64,000 nucleotides of DNA from Curtobacterium sp. UNCCL20 (GCF_900101675.1 NZ_FNKG01000004.1:481367-545366), one strand, 5' to 3'; numbered from the stretch's first letter, positions 9,338-18,733 are shown. The notes: generated by a model from the letters alone, not told the origin. Translations and numbers: made by a program.

Positions 9338-10219
9338 ATGCCCCTCGGTGGACCAGGACCACGCGATTGGTCCCCACCGGGTGCCACGACACCTCGACGC
9401 CCCACCAGCGGCCCGCGCCGACCCGCGCTGTACGACCCGACACCGTGGAGAGCAGCGACGACGGCCGCCCCGCGAGGAACTCGCCCGTGGGCATTCGCGA
9501 CGCTTTCGATGCTGCTGGGCATCGGGAGCCTCGTCCTCGCGCTCGTCGAGCCCCAACGCTCCGGTCTCCCGTCGGGCTTCATCGTGTCGACCATCGGCAT
9601 CACCGCCATCGTCGTCGGCGTCCACGCGGTCCGAGTGGCTCGATGGGGTTCTGCGACCACACGAGCGTTCGGTCGTGGCGGGGCGATCCTCGGCACGGTC
9701 GGGACTGCGCTGATGCTCTACGCGCTCCTGGCCTTCGGGCTGACCACGATCGGGATCGCACTTCCCGCGCTGTCCCTTCCCGCTGTCGGCCATCAGCAGG
9801 CCGCCCCCGCTGTCGCGATGCCGACGTCCGACGCCGCCGACGGGCAACCGACCGCCGCTACCACCTCACCGGGCTCCGCGGTCGGTGCTCCCGCAGCGCC
9901 TGCAGGTGGGGTCGAGAGCGGCGCCACGACGCGCGCGACCGAGCAGTCGTCGCTCACGCAGAGCGCTGGCACGTTGGCGTTCGTCATGGAGCAGCGATTC
10001 GGGGCGGGACCGTACCCGAGCACGCTCGCGGTCGGCGGGAGCGCGCCCGAACGGATCATGCTGGCCGACGGCTCGGGATTGGCCGCCGTGCCGGACGGCG
10101 CCCGGGTTCTCTACTCCGCAGCGACCGACGGCAGCGCGTGGTCGGTGACGATCATCGGTGCGCAGTTCGGGAGCGTCGTGACCTACAGTTCCGCGATCGG
10201 TACCGTCACCGCTGGGTGA
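9338..10219 (+). CDS. Membrane protein with DUF4190-like N-terminal part
   Basis: 293 residues. A Pro/Arg-rich cytoplasmic head (1-45) is followed by three hydrophobic segments at about 50-66, 76-93 and 107-133. An Ala/Thr-rich linker (140-200) leads to a small extracytoplasmic C-terminal domain of about 90 residues. The layout resembles DUF4190-type actinobacterial proteins with an added sensor-like domain. ATG 9338 has GGGAGA about 7 bases upstream. No function is assigned. Confidence 0.75.
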   Translation: MPLGGPGPRDWSPPGATTPRRPTSGPRRPALYDPTPWRAATTAAPRGTRPWAFATLSMLLGIGSLVLALVEPQRSGLPSGFIVSTIGITAIVVGVHAVRVARWGSATTRAFGRGGAILGTVGTALMLYALLAFGLTTIGIALPALSLPAVGHQQAAPAVAMPTSDAADGQPTAATTSPGSAVGAPAAPAGGVESGATTRATEQSSLTQSAGTLAFVMEQRFGAGPYPSTLAVGGSAPERIMLADGSGLAAVPDGARVLYSAATDGSAWSVTIIGAQFGSVVTYSSAIGTVTAG

Positions 10220-10240
10220 CCGCAGCGCCAGCCAAGGGTG

Positions 10241-13200
10241 TCAGCGGCGGGGCTCCACGAGCTCGATGAACCGCGAGAGCAACGACAGCCCGGCGATGGA
10301 CGGGGGCAGCCCCGTGGTGAGCGCCGGCGAGTGCACGAGGTACGCCGCCCACTTCGCCCGAGACAACGCCACGTTCAGCCGGTTCGGCATCAGCAGGAAG
10401 TCGAGCCCGCGCGGGATGTCCGCCGCGCTCGACGCCGCCAACGACACGATGGACACGACGGCTTCGCGGCCCTGGAACAGGTCGACCGTGCCGACCTGGG
10501 TCCCCCGGAAGCCTGCGCGGTCGAGTTCCTGCCGGATCACCGCCCCTTGCGCGTTGTAGGGCGCGACGACGATGACGTCCTCGTCGGTCAGCGTCCGCGT
10601 GACGTCCCCGTCGACCCACCGCCGCCCGACGACGTCCTGCACGAGCTGCACCACGCGTGCAGCCTCTTCGACGGACGACGTCGTGTTGCCCGCGTGCACC
10701 ACCGGCACCGCGTGGACCCCGGCGTCGATGCCGTCGAGGTGCCGCCCGGACACCATCGACGCGAGCTGCCCGTCGTAGGACAGCGCCGACACCGATGCGG
10801 TCAGGGCCGGCTCCATGCGGCGTGTGCGCGCGAGGAAGTACCCGAACTCCGCCGGCAGCACGTGCTCCCCGTCCGTCAGCCACCCGAGCGCGGACTCGTC
10901 GACCGGCTCCGGGTGCGACCCCTGCGACACCTGCGGCAGCTGCTGCGGATCGCCGAGGAGGAGCAGGCGCGTGGCGGCGACCGACGACGCAATGGTCGGG
11001 GCGAGCGAGAACTGCCCGGCCTCGTCGACGACGAGCAGGTCGAGGGAATGACGTGCGATCGTCGTCTCGTTCGCGAACGTCCACGCCGTGCCGCCGACGA
11101 CACCGCCGGTTCCGGACGCCTCACAAGACGATAGGAACGCAGCGACCGCGGCGTTGTTCTTCACCGGGGTCCACGCGGCAGCCTCGACGTCCTCGGGATC
11201 GGCTCCGGTGCGGGGCACCTTCACGACCCGGTCAGCGGGCACACCGGCCTTGACCACCGAGGACAGGAAGTTCTCCGAGGTGGCGTGCGACTGTCCGACC
11301 ACCCCGACGCGCCACCCGTACTCGCGGACGAGCCGCGCGACCACGTTCGAGCCGACGTACGTCTTGCCGGTGCCGGGAGGCCCCTGGATCGCCAGGTACG
11401 ACCGATCGAGCCCGAGCAGCGTCGCCACCACCGCGGACACCGTGTCGTCGCCCTGCACGGGCACGATCGCACCGCGCGGCGGAACCCTCCGGAGCAGGTC
11501 GAGCGCCGGGTCGGGCAGCATCGCGGGCAGCTCGTCGAGGACCCACTGCCCCCACTCGGCGATCGCTTCGGGCTGCGGCTTCGCCCGCGGCGGTGCAGCG
11601 GGAGCGAGGGCGACCGGGAAGTCGTGGTGCGGCTCTCCGCCGACGGGGAGGCTCTCCTTGAGCAGCACCTCGGTGGCGTCGCCGTTGTCGAAGACGTCCA
11701 GTACGACCGCGCGACCTGACGCGCCCTTCGACCCGGGGGCCGGAGCGTCGACCGACCGCGGAAGCGGGTCGTCGTAGACGAGGTGGGGCGTGCCTCCAGG
11801 CCGGAGCCGCGAACCCGGCGCGAGCGTCCCCGACAACCGGAGTTCCCGTGACTGCGACCGGGCACGCGGCAGCGTGTCCCAGTCCCGCTCGACCGACGCG
11901 CGCTCGACCACCAGGACGTCACGCGTGTCGGCCCAGTCGTCGACGGGGTTCCGCAGGCGGTCGAAGTGGTCCTGCCAGAAGGTCTTCGCCTCGCGGCGGT
12001 GGTAGTCGATGGCGGCTGCGGCGAGCGCCAGCGCCGTCTGGTCCGGCGTCCGGTCGAGGGCGTCGACGTCCGCTGTCGCGGCGGCGAGCGCAACGTACAC
12101 GGGGTTCGGTTCGCGCTCGACCGGGATCGGCGGGACGAGCTCGGGCTGCTCGGGCGTGGCAGCCGCCGCTGGTGCGCCGGTCCGCAGCGACAGCAGCCAG
12201 TCGCGCAGGCGCAGCGTCGAGCGGCAGTCGTACGCGTTGTAGTCCGCGACCTCGTCGAGCATGTGCTGGCCCGCCGCCGCGTCGCCCGAGCGGAGTTCCG
12301 TGATCGCGTCGACGTAGGCGGTGATGCTGTCGGCGGCGTTCGTGACGTCGCTCAGCCGCAGGTCCTCGCCCATGTACAGCGGCTCGAGCTTCTTGATCGA
12401 GTAGCTGTGGCTGCCGACCACGAGCGCCTTCCGCACGACCGGGTACAGGTCGACCAGGACGCCGGCGCGCAGCAGGTCGTCGACCGCCTCTTCGCCGACG
12501 CCGTGCCGTGCGGCCAGGGACAGCAGGTGCGTCCGTTCGTACGCCGCGTAGTGGTAGACGTGCATTCCCGGGTACTGTGCGCGGCGCTCCTCGATGAACG
12601 CGAGGAAGTCGATCAGCGCCTGTCGTTCGTCGCGGATCGTGTGCGCCCAGAACGCCGTGAACGCGGCCTGGTCGTCGACGATGCCGAACAGGTAGTCGAG
12701 CCCCCAGTGCACGCCGTCCTCGGTGTGCAGCGGATCCCCCTCGAAGTCGAAGAAGACGTCGCCCGGGTCCGGTGCCGGGATCGCGTCGAGCGCCCGCGGG
12801 TCGAGGACCTCGTAGAGCGGCTTGGTGGGCTGCGTGCTCGCCCCGGTCGCGCGGCTCGCGTCGCGCAGGTGGTCGGTGTCGACCTGGAGGCGCGCCTGCC
12901 GCACCAGCCGATCCTGCGTCCCACGGGACAAACCGGCCACCGCCGCAGTGCGGTCCGCCAGGTCGTCGATCGTCCGCACCCCCTGCCGGATCAGCTTCGC
13001 CCGCTGGTCGAGGCGCATCCCGGCGACGAGCACCAGGTCACGGTGCTGCTCCACCTGGGTCGTGCACACGGAGCAGCGGCCGCAGCTCGAGTAGCGCGGG
13101 TCGCCCCACGCCAGCTCGCCGTTCGCCTGGATCCGCTCCCCGATCACCCGCTCGAGCTCAGCGCGCTGCGTGCGGTACACCGGCGCGATGTCCGCCAGGT

Positions 13201-13744
13201 CGTGCGTGGTCGTCGTCCGGTCACCGAGCACCAGGTGGACCTGCTGCCCCGTCGGGATGCCGTGCGCCTGCATCCGGTCGGCGTAGGCGGCGAGCTGCAG
13301 GAGCGCGCTGATCTTGGCGTGCCGGGCGAGCTTGGTGTCGTAGACCTCGTACTCGCCCTGGTCGTTGCGGATGATGAAGTCCGCGAAGCCGATGAAGCCA
13401 CTGCTGTCGGCGGACGCGGGCGCGTGGAAGGTCGGCTGGTACAGGACCTCGGCGCCGTCCCGCATGGCCGTCAGCGCTGCTTCGGCTGCGCTCGCGTAGT
13501 CCGGGGGCGCCGGCCGATCGAACTCGACGACGTCCCGCGTCTGTTTGAGGATGTCGAGGTAGTCGAGCTCGTGCTGGTCCCCGAGCCTGGCGGTGCGCTC
13601 GAGCATGTCGTCGTGCACGTCCGGCAGGGGTTCGCCGCGACCGAGCTTCGTGTCGAGCCGGCGGAGGAAGGCCCACTCGCACGCGGCCCACGTCGAGAGG
13701 TCGCTCGGGCTGAGCAGCACGTGCCCGTCGGTGCCGATCTGCAT
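10241..13744 (-). CDS. TM0106-type RecB-like nuclease fused to SF1 helicase
   Basis: 1167 residues. The N-terminal PD-(D/E)XK domain has GFADFII, YEVYDTKLARH and QLAAYADRM. Cys22 and three later cysteines (CGRCSVC, about 220-230) fit a 4Fe-4S staple as in AddB/Cas4. A middle DEDD-exonuclease-like domain (VFFDFEGD, YNAYDCRSTLRLRDWL) follows. The C-terminal UPF1-like SF1 helicase has IQGPPGTGKT, VVDEAGQ, LGDPQQLPQVSQG, TVDLFQGRE and NVALSRAKW. The family is usually annotated as TM0106-family RecB-like nuclease, with a DNA repair or defence role inferred. The ATG is the only sensible start. Confidence 0.9.
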   Translation of the reverse strand: MQIGTDGHVLLSPSDLSTWAACEWAFLRRLDTKLGRGEPLPDVHDDMLERTARLGDQHELDYLDILKQTRDVVEFDRPAPPDYASAAEAALTAMRDGAEVLYQPTFHAPASADSSGFIGFADFIIRNDQGEYEVYDTKLARHAKISALLQLAAYADRMQAHGIPTGQQVHLVLGDRTTTTHDLADIAPVYRTQRAELERVIGERIQANGELAWGDPRYSSCGRCSVCTTQVEQHRDLVLVAGMRLDQRAKLIRQGVRTIDDLADRTAAVAGLSRGTQDRLVRQARLQVDTDHLRDASRATGASTQPTKPLYEVLDPRALDAIPAPDPGDVFFDFEGDPLHTEDGVHWGLDYLFGIVDDQAAFTAFWAHTIRDERQALIDFLAFIEERRAQYPGMHVYHYAAYERTHLLSLAARHGVGEEAVDDLLRAGVLVDLYPVVRKALVVGSHSYSIKKLEPLYMGEDLRLSDVTNAADSITAYVDAITELRSGDAAAGQHMLDEVADYNAYDCRSTLRLRDWLLSLRTGAPAAAATPEQPELVPPIPVEREPNPVYVALAAATADVDALDRTPDQTALALAAAAIDYHRREAKTFWQDHFDRLRNPVDDWADTRDVLVVERASVERDWDTLPRARSQSRELRLSGTLAPGSRLRPGGTPHLVYDDPLPRSVDAPAPGSKGASGRAVVLDVFDNGDATEVLLKESLPVGGEPHHDFPVALAPAAPPRAKPQPEAIAEWGQWVLDELPAMLPDPALDLLRRVPPRGAIVPVQGDDTVSAVVATLLGLDRSYLAIQGPPGTGKTYVGSNVVARLVREYGWRVGVVGQSHATSENFLSSVVKAGVPADRVVKVPRTGADPEDVEAAAWTPVKNNAAVAAFLSSCEASGTGGVVGGTAWTFANETTIARHSLDLLVVDEAGQFSLAPTIASSVAATRLLLLGDPQQLPQVSQGSHPEPVDESALGWLTDGEHVLPAEFGYFLARTRRMEPALTASVSALSYDGQLASMVSGRHLDGIDAGVHAVPVVHAGNTTSSVEEAARVVQLVQDVVGRRWVDGDVTRTLTDEDVIVVAPYNAQGAVIRQELDRAGFRGTQVGTVDLFQGREAVVSIVSLAASSAADIPRGLDFLLMPNRLNVALSRAKWAAYLVHSPALTTGLPPSIAGLSLLSRFIELVEPRR

Positions 13745-13804
13745 GGACTCCCCCTCGTTCGCTGGTGCGCTCGAAGCCTAGGGGCGGCCGCCGACAGGTT
13801 CGAG

Positions 13805-14359
13805 TCATGGCACTGCTGCCGAGTTCCAGATCCCGCGCACCGCCCGCGCGAACCACGCCATCGCCGGCCCCGCGACGAGGACGACCAGCAGGACGTCTGT
13901 CACGGCCCGCGCCAGTGGGACGACCTGCACCGGCACGGGTCCCCAGCTCGCCACCAGCCAACACGTGGCCGCAATGCTGAGGGCTACCCCGAGTCGTCGA
14001 CCAGCAGGTCCGCTTGCCTGGCGGACGACGACCACGGCGAGGGTCAGGGTCAGGACGGGCGCCGCGAGCTGCGCCGCCGTCACTGCCCAGTACAGCACTG
14101 CCGGGTGCAGGCCCACCGCAGCCCGACCGAGCAGCTGCAGGACGAGGGCACCGAACACCCACCCGATCGTCCACGACGCTCTCCAGGTCATGATCGCCCC
14201 GACCAGCAACAGCGCGCCACTCGTGATCGCGATGACGATCGGGGTCGGTCCGACCAGCGGACTGGCCACGAATCCGCGCGCGAAGTCGTCAACGGCCGAA
14301 CTCACCACACCGAGCGCGCCGAGGCCCCCGACTCCCCTTGCCGCGTCGAGGCGAGTCAT
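13805..14359 (-). CDS. Hypothetical multi-pass membrane protein
   Basis: 184 residues with about five hydrophobic segments (first near 33-58, last near 150-172) and few polar loops. I do not recognise the family. The start ATG 14359 overlaps the TGA of the upstream lipoprotein gene (ATGA), which implies translational coupling and decides the start over an in-frame ATG at 14422. The pair could form a lipoprotein plus membrane partner unit. Confidence 0.7.
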   Translation of the reverse strand: MTRLDAARGVGGLGALGVVSSAVDDFARGFVASPLVGPTPIVIAITSGALLLVGAIMTWRASWTIGWVFGALVLQLLGRAAVGLHPAVLYWAVTAAQLAAPVLTLTLAVVVVRQASGPAGRRLGVALSIAATCWLVASWGPVPVQVVPLARAVTDVLLVVLVAGPAMAWFARAVRGIWNSAAVP

Positions 14360-15108
14360 TCGTCGCCCCGGTCGCCGAGACCCTCGTGCTGACGCATCGC
14401 GGTTCGACAGGAGGCCTTCCACGTCTGCCCGTGCGGTGAGAGCATCGCGTGCCAGCGGTCCTGGTCCTCCACGGCTCGGAGCCGATCGAGTTCCGGTCTC
14501 CCGATCGAATCCCGGACATCGGTCTCCACACCGCGGAAGGCCTGCGCGTAGTACTCGCCATCCGCCGGCGGCACTCGCTCGTCCCGGATCATCCGCACCG
14601 CTTCGTCCAAGGTGTACTGGGCACAGTTCGTCAGGAATTCCTGTTCGTCGGTCGACGATGCCACGCTGCCCGTCGCCGGTTCGATCTCAGGCGCGCCGCG
14701 GGGCGGTCGTGCCTGAGCGATGCGTTCCGCCGGTCCGATGACGAACCAGTTCGCTCCACGTCGGACGGCGCTGCCGTCGGACAGGGAATCAGCCCAGGGC
14801 GCGAGCACCTGACCCACAGAGTCAGCGGACCCGTAAACCCGGACGGACACAGTGTTCGCAGCATCGACACAGTCGTAACCACGCATCTCATCCCAGAAAG
14901 TCAGGTCATCTCGGTACTCGTCGCGATCGCCGCATCGGAGGCGCTCGACGAGCGCATCGGCCACCTGCTGCAGGGAGCCGGAATCGAGGCGAGGAGTGGT
15001 GCGAACGCTGAACGAAGGCGACGCCGGTCCTGCCGGAGACTCGTGCGCGCTGCAGCCGGGTGCGATCAGGGCCGCGGCGCAGGCGCCCGCTCCGAGGAGC
15101 AGACGCAT
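14356..15108 (-). CDS. Hypothetical lipoprotein
   Basis: 250 residues. MRLLLGAGACAAALIAPGC is a type II signal with the lipobox Cys at 19. The mature part is acidic and carries several further cysteines; it may bind a cell-wall or protein partner outside the membrane. The start is placed at ATG 15108 because the in-frame extension upstream would bury the signal. It shares an ATGA overlap with the membrane protein downstream. Confidence 0.72.
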   Translation of the reverse strand: MRLLLGAGACAAALIAPGCSAHESPAGPASPSFSVRTTPRLDSGSLQQVADALVERLRCGDRDEYRDDLTFWDEMRGYDCVDAANTVSVRVYGSADSVGQVLAPWADSLSDGSAVRRGANWFVIGPAERIAQARPPRGAPEIEPATGSVASSTDEQEFLTNCAQYTLDEAVRMIRDERVPPADGEYYAQAFRGVETDVRDSIGRPELDRLRAVEDQDRWHAMLSPHGQTWKASCRTAMRQHEGLGDRGDE

Positions 15109-15125
15109 GCACTTGGCGGGCCCGT

Positions 15126-15623
15126 TCAGCCCCACTGCACGCCGGCGGCACCGGATGCCGTCATGCCGCGGATCTGCTTGGAAGCAGCCACGTTGCCCCA
15201 GTTGATGACCACGCCGCGTCGGCCCGTTCCGCACCCCGCCGCAGTCCACGTGGTCTGCGCTCGGGAGTTGAATCCCTTACCCCAGACGCAAACGCCGACC
15301 TTCCCCCTGTCGCGATACCAGCTGTAGGTGATCTTCGTGTTCTTGCTTGACCCGATGATGCTGCAGCCCGGCACGGACGTGAGCATCGTCGGGATCGCGG
15401 CGAACGCCCGGTCGTGGCACTGATTCGCACGCCCGATCGGTTCGCCTCGGTCGTCAACCCGCACAGCGTTCGCTGGATCGAACGACGGATCCACGACGAT
15501 TGCACCCGACGGCCCCGATGGGCCGGATTCCACCGCGGCCACGGCCGGGACGGCCACCAACACCGGTGAGACGACAGCGGCGACGCCGAGGGTGACGATC
15601 ACTTGCTTGATGGTGCGCTTCAC
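15126..15623 (-). CDS. Small secreted protein, unknown family
   Basis: 165 residues with a clear Sec signal (1-29, ending AVAAVES). The mature protein is small, with Cys residues in ANQCHD, VPGCS, VGVCVW and AAGCGTG that could form disulfides. Trp and Gly are abundant towards the C-terminus. The start is GTG 15623, with AAGGGGAG about 8 bases upstream. The small, secreted, cysteine-containing character would suit an antimicrobial or surface protein, but I recognise no family. An AT-rich dyad at 15677-15701 lies upstream. Confidence 0.65.
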   Translation of the reverse strand: MKRTIKQVIVTLGVAAVVSPVLVAVPAVAAVESGPSGPSGAIVVDPSFDPANAVRVDDRGEPIGRANQCHDRAFAAIPTMLTSVPGCSIIGSSKNTKITYSWYRDRGKVGVCVWGKGFNSRAQTTWTAAGCGTGRRGVVINWGNVAASKQIRGMTASGAAGVQWG

Positions 15624-15676
15624 TGCACACTCCCCTTTCGAAGGCGGCCCCCATGACCGCGCTCGACAGGTATATC

Positions 15677-15701
15677 AAGTTGATAGCTGAAATTTCAACT
15701 T
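15677..15701 (-). promoter_or_regulatory. AT-rich dyad upstream of secreted-protein gene
   Basis: AAGTTGA (15677-15683) and TCAACTT (15695-15701) form a dyad, with the perfect palindrome TGAAATTTCA (15688-15697) nested inside. This is one of the few AT-rich patches in the window. It overlaps the end of the DUF1653 gene and precedes the gene at 15623, suiting a promoter with an operator. Confidence 0.4.
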
Positions 15702-15913
15702 TCGATCGGCACGAACCGCGGCCCGTCGTACCCGTCCCGGGTCACGTGCGCCGTGAAGTCCGCGAGCGACCGGACCCAGTGCCCGCGTTCGCCGTACAGC
15801 GCCTGGTAGACGACGACCGGCTCCTCGGTCTCGACGTCCCGCGCGACGAGGAGCACCTCGTAGTCGTTCCCCTTGAAGTGTCGGTACCGGCCGGGCGTCA
15901 CGTCGAAGCTCAC
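15695..15913 (-). CDS. DUF1653 family protein
   Basis: 72 residues: PGRYRHFKGNDYEVLLVARDVETEEPVVVYQALYG and a WVRSLADF stretch are the whole DUF1653 domain. It is a small beta-rich cytosolic domain of unknown function. The start codon is GTG 15913. It is divergent from the TMEM175-like gene. Confidence 0.88.
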   Translation of the reverse strand: MSFDVTPGRYRHFKGNDYEVLLVARDVETEEPVVVYQALYGERGHWVRSLADFTAHVTRDGYDGPRFVPIES

Positions 15914-15949
15914 CCGCCCGATGCTACGGCCGTCTCATACACTCAGCGC

Positions 15950-16549
15950 ATGACCGATCAGGCGCGAACGGACCGCGGCCTCGACCGCCTCGTGAACTTC
16001 TCGGACGCGACCGTCGCGATCGCGATCACCCTGCTCATCCTGCCGCTCGTCGACATCGCCAGCGAGCTGACGTCCGGCGAGAGCGCCGGTGACCTGCTGC
16101 AGGCGCACTGGCCGTCGATCGTCGAGTTCGGCATCACGTTCTGGTTGATCTCCCGCTTCTGGATCCTCCACCACCAGGTGTTCGAGCACGTGCGTTCCTA
16201 CAACGCTCGCGTCATGCAGCTGAACTTCGTCTGGCTGCTCAGCATCGTGTTCCTGCCGTTCGCCGCGAACCTGCTCAACAGCGGGCAGAACGACGACCGC
16301 ATTGCCCATGCGGTCTACCTCGGCACGATGGTGGTCACGAGCCTCGCGCTCACCGGCATCGAGCTCGTGCTCCGACGGAACCCCGAGCTGCTCGCCACAC
16401 CGCTCGGCGACTCGGCTCGTGGACTCATCGCGGCCTCGCTCTTGGCGGCGGCGCTGATCCTGTCCGTGGTGTTCCCCCGCATCGGGCTGCTCTGGGCGCT
16501 GTTGCTCCTCCTGCAGGGTCCGGTCGCGCGGGTCCTGCACCGCGTCTGA
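15950..16549 (+). CDS. TMEM175/DUF1211 family potassium-channel-like membrane protein
   Basis: 199 residues with six hydrophobic segments. The hallmark FSDA (residues about 18-21, in RLVNFSDATVAIAITLL) opens the first helix, as in bacterial TMEM175 channels, which conduct K+. RFWILHHQVF after helix 3 also fits the family. ATG 15950 follows ATACACT by about 9 bases, so the message is probably leaderless. Confidence 0.86.
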   Translation: MTDQARTDRGLDRLVNFSDATVAIAITLLILPLVDIASELTSGESAGDLLQAHWPSIVEFGITFWLISRFWILHHQVFEHVRSYNARVMQLNFVWLLSIVFLPFAANLLNSGQNDDRIAHAVYLGTMVVTSLALTGIELVLRRNPELLATPLGDSARGLIAASLLAAALILSVVFPRIGLLWALLLLLQGPVARVLHRV

Positions 16550-16654
16550 TCCGGTGGAGCGAGGGCGGCCCCTGCGCCTGCTCCCAGCCGTCGGGCCGTC
16601 GTCACGTTCGGTCACGTTGGCCTTCTGCGATCCAGAACGTCGTACCGTCACGCC

Positions 16655-17095
16655 ATGACCGTGTTCGTGGCCGTCGCCGTCCTCGTGGGAGTCTTCGCAC
16701 TCGCCACGGTCCTCGGCGTGGTCTTGCGTGCACGGACGGGACGCGCACGAAGCGGCCGGACGGACACGCACCCCACCGCAGACCTCGCCCCCGAGACCGC
16801 CTTCGGCACCCGCGCCACCCTCGTCCAGTTCTCCACCCCCACCTGCGCCCGCTGCCCGGCCACCCGCCGCCAGCTCGACGCCGTGGCCGGCCAGCACGAC
16901 GGCGTCACCCGCCTCGAGATCGACCTCGCCGAACGCCCCGAACTCGTCCGCCGCTTCGACGTCATGCAGACCCCCACGGTCCTGCTCCTCGACGCCGACC
17001 GCACCGTGCGCACCCGCTTCGGCGGGCCACCCCGCCCGCCCGAACTCGCCGCAGCACTCGACACGGTCCTGACCGGCCGACAGGAGTCCCGATGA
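16655..17095 (+). CDS. Membrane-anchored thioredoxin-like protein
   Basis: 146 residues. One N-terminal transmembrane segment (3-25) is followed by a thioredoxin fold with redox pair Cys64-Ala-Arg-Cys67 and the cis-proline region MQTPTVLLLD. It probably acts in thiol-disulfide exchange at the membrane. Its stop overlaps the ATG of the DUF4395 gene by four bases (ATGA). This pairing is frequent in actinobacteria and suggests a joint role. Confidence 0.85.
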   Translation: MTVFVAVAVLVGVFALATVLGVVLRARTGRARSGRTDTHPTADLAPETAFGTRATLVQFSTPTCARCPATRRQLDAVAGQHDGVTRLEIDLAERPELVRRFDVMQTPTVLLLDADRTVRTRFGGPPRPPELAAALDTVLTGRQESR

Positions 17096-17568
17096 CCAGC
17101 ACGAACGACACCGCCCGCGGCATCGACCCGCGTTCCCCGCGCTTCGGCGCCGCCATCACGACCGTGCTCCTCGCGGTCACGATCGTCCTCACGTTGATCC
17201 CCGCCACGTGGACCGCCGGCATCGTCCTGCTCGCCGTCATCGTCGTGCTCTTCGGGATCGGTGGCATCGGCGGCATCCGTCGGCACCCGTACGGCGCGGT
17301 CTTCCGCCGCTTCGTGCGCCCGAGGCTGGCGCCGCCCGCCGAGCTCGAGGCCCCCGAGCCGCCCACGTTCGCGCAGCAGGTCGGCCTGTTCGTCACCGCG
17401 GTCGCGCTGCTCCTCGCGCTGTTGGGCGTCCCGTACGCGGCTCCCGTCGGTGCGGCCGTCGCGCTGATCGCCGCGTTCCTCAACGCCGTCTTCGACGTCT
17501 GCATCGGCTGCCTGCTCTACGTGTGGCTGGTGCGCGCGGGCGTCTTCCGGAAGCGCACCACGGCCTGA
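17092..17568 (+). CDS. DUF4395 family membrane protein
   Basis: 158 residues. IDPRSPRFGAAITTVLLAVT at the start, HPYGAVFRRFVRPRL in the middle and a final pair of helices with CIGCLLYVW match DUF4395. About four transmembrane segments are visible. The ATG overlaps the thioredoxin-like gene stop; the CxxC at the last helix may be the partner of that thioredoxin (inference). Confidence 0.85.
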   Translation: MTSTNDTARGIDPRSPRFGAAITTVLLAVTIVLTLIPATWTAGIVLLAVIVVLFGIGGIGGIRRHPYGAVFRRFVRPRLAPPAELEAPEPPTFAQQVGLFVTAVALLLALLGVPYAAPVGAAVALIAAFLNAVFDVCIGCLLYVWLVRAGVFRKRTTA

Positions 17569-17586
17569 TCCTGGCGGTTGCATCCC

Positions 17587-17650
17587 GCGCACAACCAAAG
17601 TCGTCCGGCACCGCGGGATCGCGTGGTTCGAGGCGAGTTCGGTTGTGCGC
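17587..17650. terminator. Palindromic element at convergent gene ends, copy B
   Basis: GCGCACAACCAAAGTCG (17587-17603) pairs with the stretch ending TTCGGTTGTGCGC (to 17650), with a few mismatches and a CGGGATCGCG loop. It is related in sequence to the element at 5007-5062 and likewise sits between convergent genes. A CTGGAGGCGCGG element follows at 17666-17677. Confidence 0.55.
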
Positions 17651-17749
17651 TGTCAGAGCAACGGGCCTGGAGGCGCGGCTCGCCTCCGCCCCGCCGCTCA
17701 CGTCGCCGGAGGCTCCCCCCACTGGCAGCCTCCGACGCCGGAGCCGGGG

Positions 17750-18697
17750 TCAGCGTGCGAGTGCCTGCTCGCTGAGCGCGACGAGGTCGTCGGCGCGCAT
17801 GTTCGGCCACCCGTGCAGCAGTTCCCGCCACTCGCCCGGCAGCGCCGACGCGCCGTAGAGCGCCCCGGCGAGCCCACCGGCGATGGCGGCCACCGTGTCG
17901 GTGTCGTTGCCCGTGCGGACCGCGCGCACGAGGGCGTCCTCGAGCGACGAGCTCCGCTTGACCGCGGCGTACGCGGCCTGCATCGCCGAGACGACCCAGC
18001 CGTTCGAGTCCGTGAAGTCGACCGGCTCCGAGTGCTCGGCCGTCACGAGTCGGTCGACCCACACGCGGCGCTTGTCGAGGTGGATCAGGTCGAGCCCGCG
18101 CAGCACGTCGAGCTCGCCGTGCAGTACCGCGTGCCGGATCGCCACGCACCAGAGCACGCACGCGTCCCCCGCGTCGGACTCGAAGTGGGTGAGGTCGCTG
18201 ATCGCCCGTGCGGCGGAGGCGAGCCGCTCCTCCTCACCGGGGACGTCGTGCAGGTACCCGAGGACGAGCGGAGCGGTCCGCATGAGGGAACCGTTCCCCG
18301 CCGAGCGGCCCTTGTGCTCGTGCTCCTGCCGGGCCGCAGCCCGCGCGTGGGAGGCGGTGCGCGCCTCCAGGCCGGTGAGCACGTTGCGGGTCTGGATGCC
18401 GACGTCGGGCGCGTCGACCGCCCACCCTGCCCAGGCCGCCACGAGGCCGTCGAGCGCTTCCTCGGACGCCGGGTCGCCGCCGCGCGCCAGCGTGCGGAGG
18501 ATCGGGACGGCCATGCTCGTGTCGTCCGTCCACTCCCCCGGCGCCCAGCCGAAGGAGCCGCCGCCGGCCATCCGGATCGGGGTGGGTTCGGGGACGGCCG
18601 GGCGGAACTCGTAGCCGGCACCGAGCGCGTCGCCCGCGGCGGAGCCGAGCACGGCGCCGATGGCTCGGTCGGTCCGGTCGGCGGTCTGCGTGGTCAT
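17750..18697 (-). CDS. ADP-ribosylglycohydrolase (DraG-like)
   Basis: 315 residues. GAVLGSAAGDALGAGYEF at the start, GEWTDDTSMAV (metal ligands D-D-T) and the late TGNDTDTVAAIAGGLAGALYG are the conserved Mg-binding motifs of ADP-ribosylglycohydrolases. It hydrolyses ADP-ribose from proteins or nucleic acids, or ADP-ribosyl metabolites, in the cytosol. ATG 18697 has GAGGAGGGT upstream. It is divergent from nrtR, with two NrtR-like operators between. A GLEAR-encoding palindromic element (18362-18373) lies inside the gene. Confidence 0.93.
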   Translation of the reverse strand: MTTQTADRTDRAIGAVLGSAAGDALGAGYEFRPAVPEPTPIRMAGGGSFGWAPGEWTDDTSMAVPILRTLARGGDPASEEALDGLVAAWAGWAVDAPDVGIQTRNVLTGLEARTASHARAAARQEHEHKGRSAGNGSLMRTAPLVLGYLHDVPGEEERLASAARAISDLTHFESDAGDACVLWCVAIRHAVLHGELDVLRGLDLIHLDKRRVWVDRLVTAEHSEPVDFTDSNGWVVSAMQAAYAAVKRSSSLEDALVRAVRTGNDTDTVAAIAGGLAGALYGASALPGEWRELLHGWPNMRADDLVALSEQALAR

Positions 18698-18711
18698 GTG
18701 ACCCTCCTCGG

Positions 18712-18733
18712 GTTTACGCGGAAGTGCGTAAAC
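18712..18733. promoter_or_regulatory. NrtR-type operator 1
   Basis: Perfect inverted repeat GTTTACGC-N6-GCGTAAAC, located 15 bases upstream of the ADP-ribosylglycohydrolase start. The second copy lies 22 bases further on. Confidence 0.8.
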
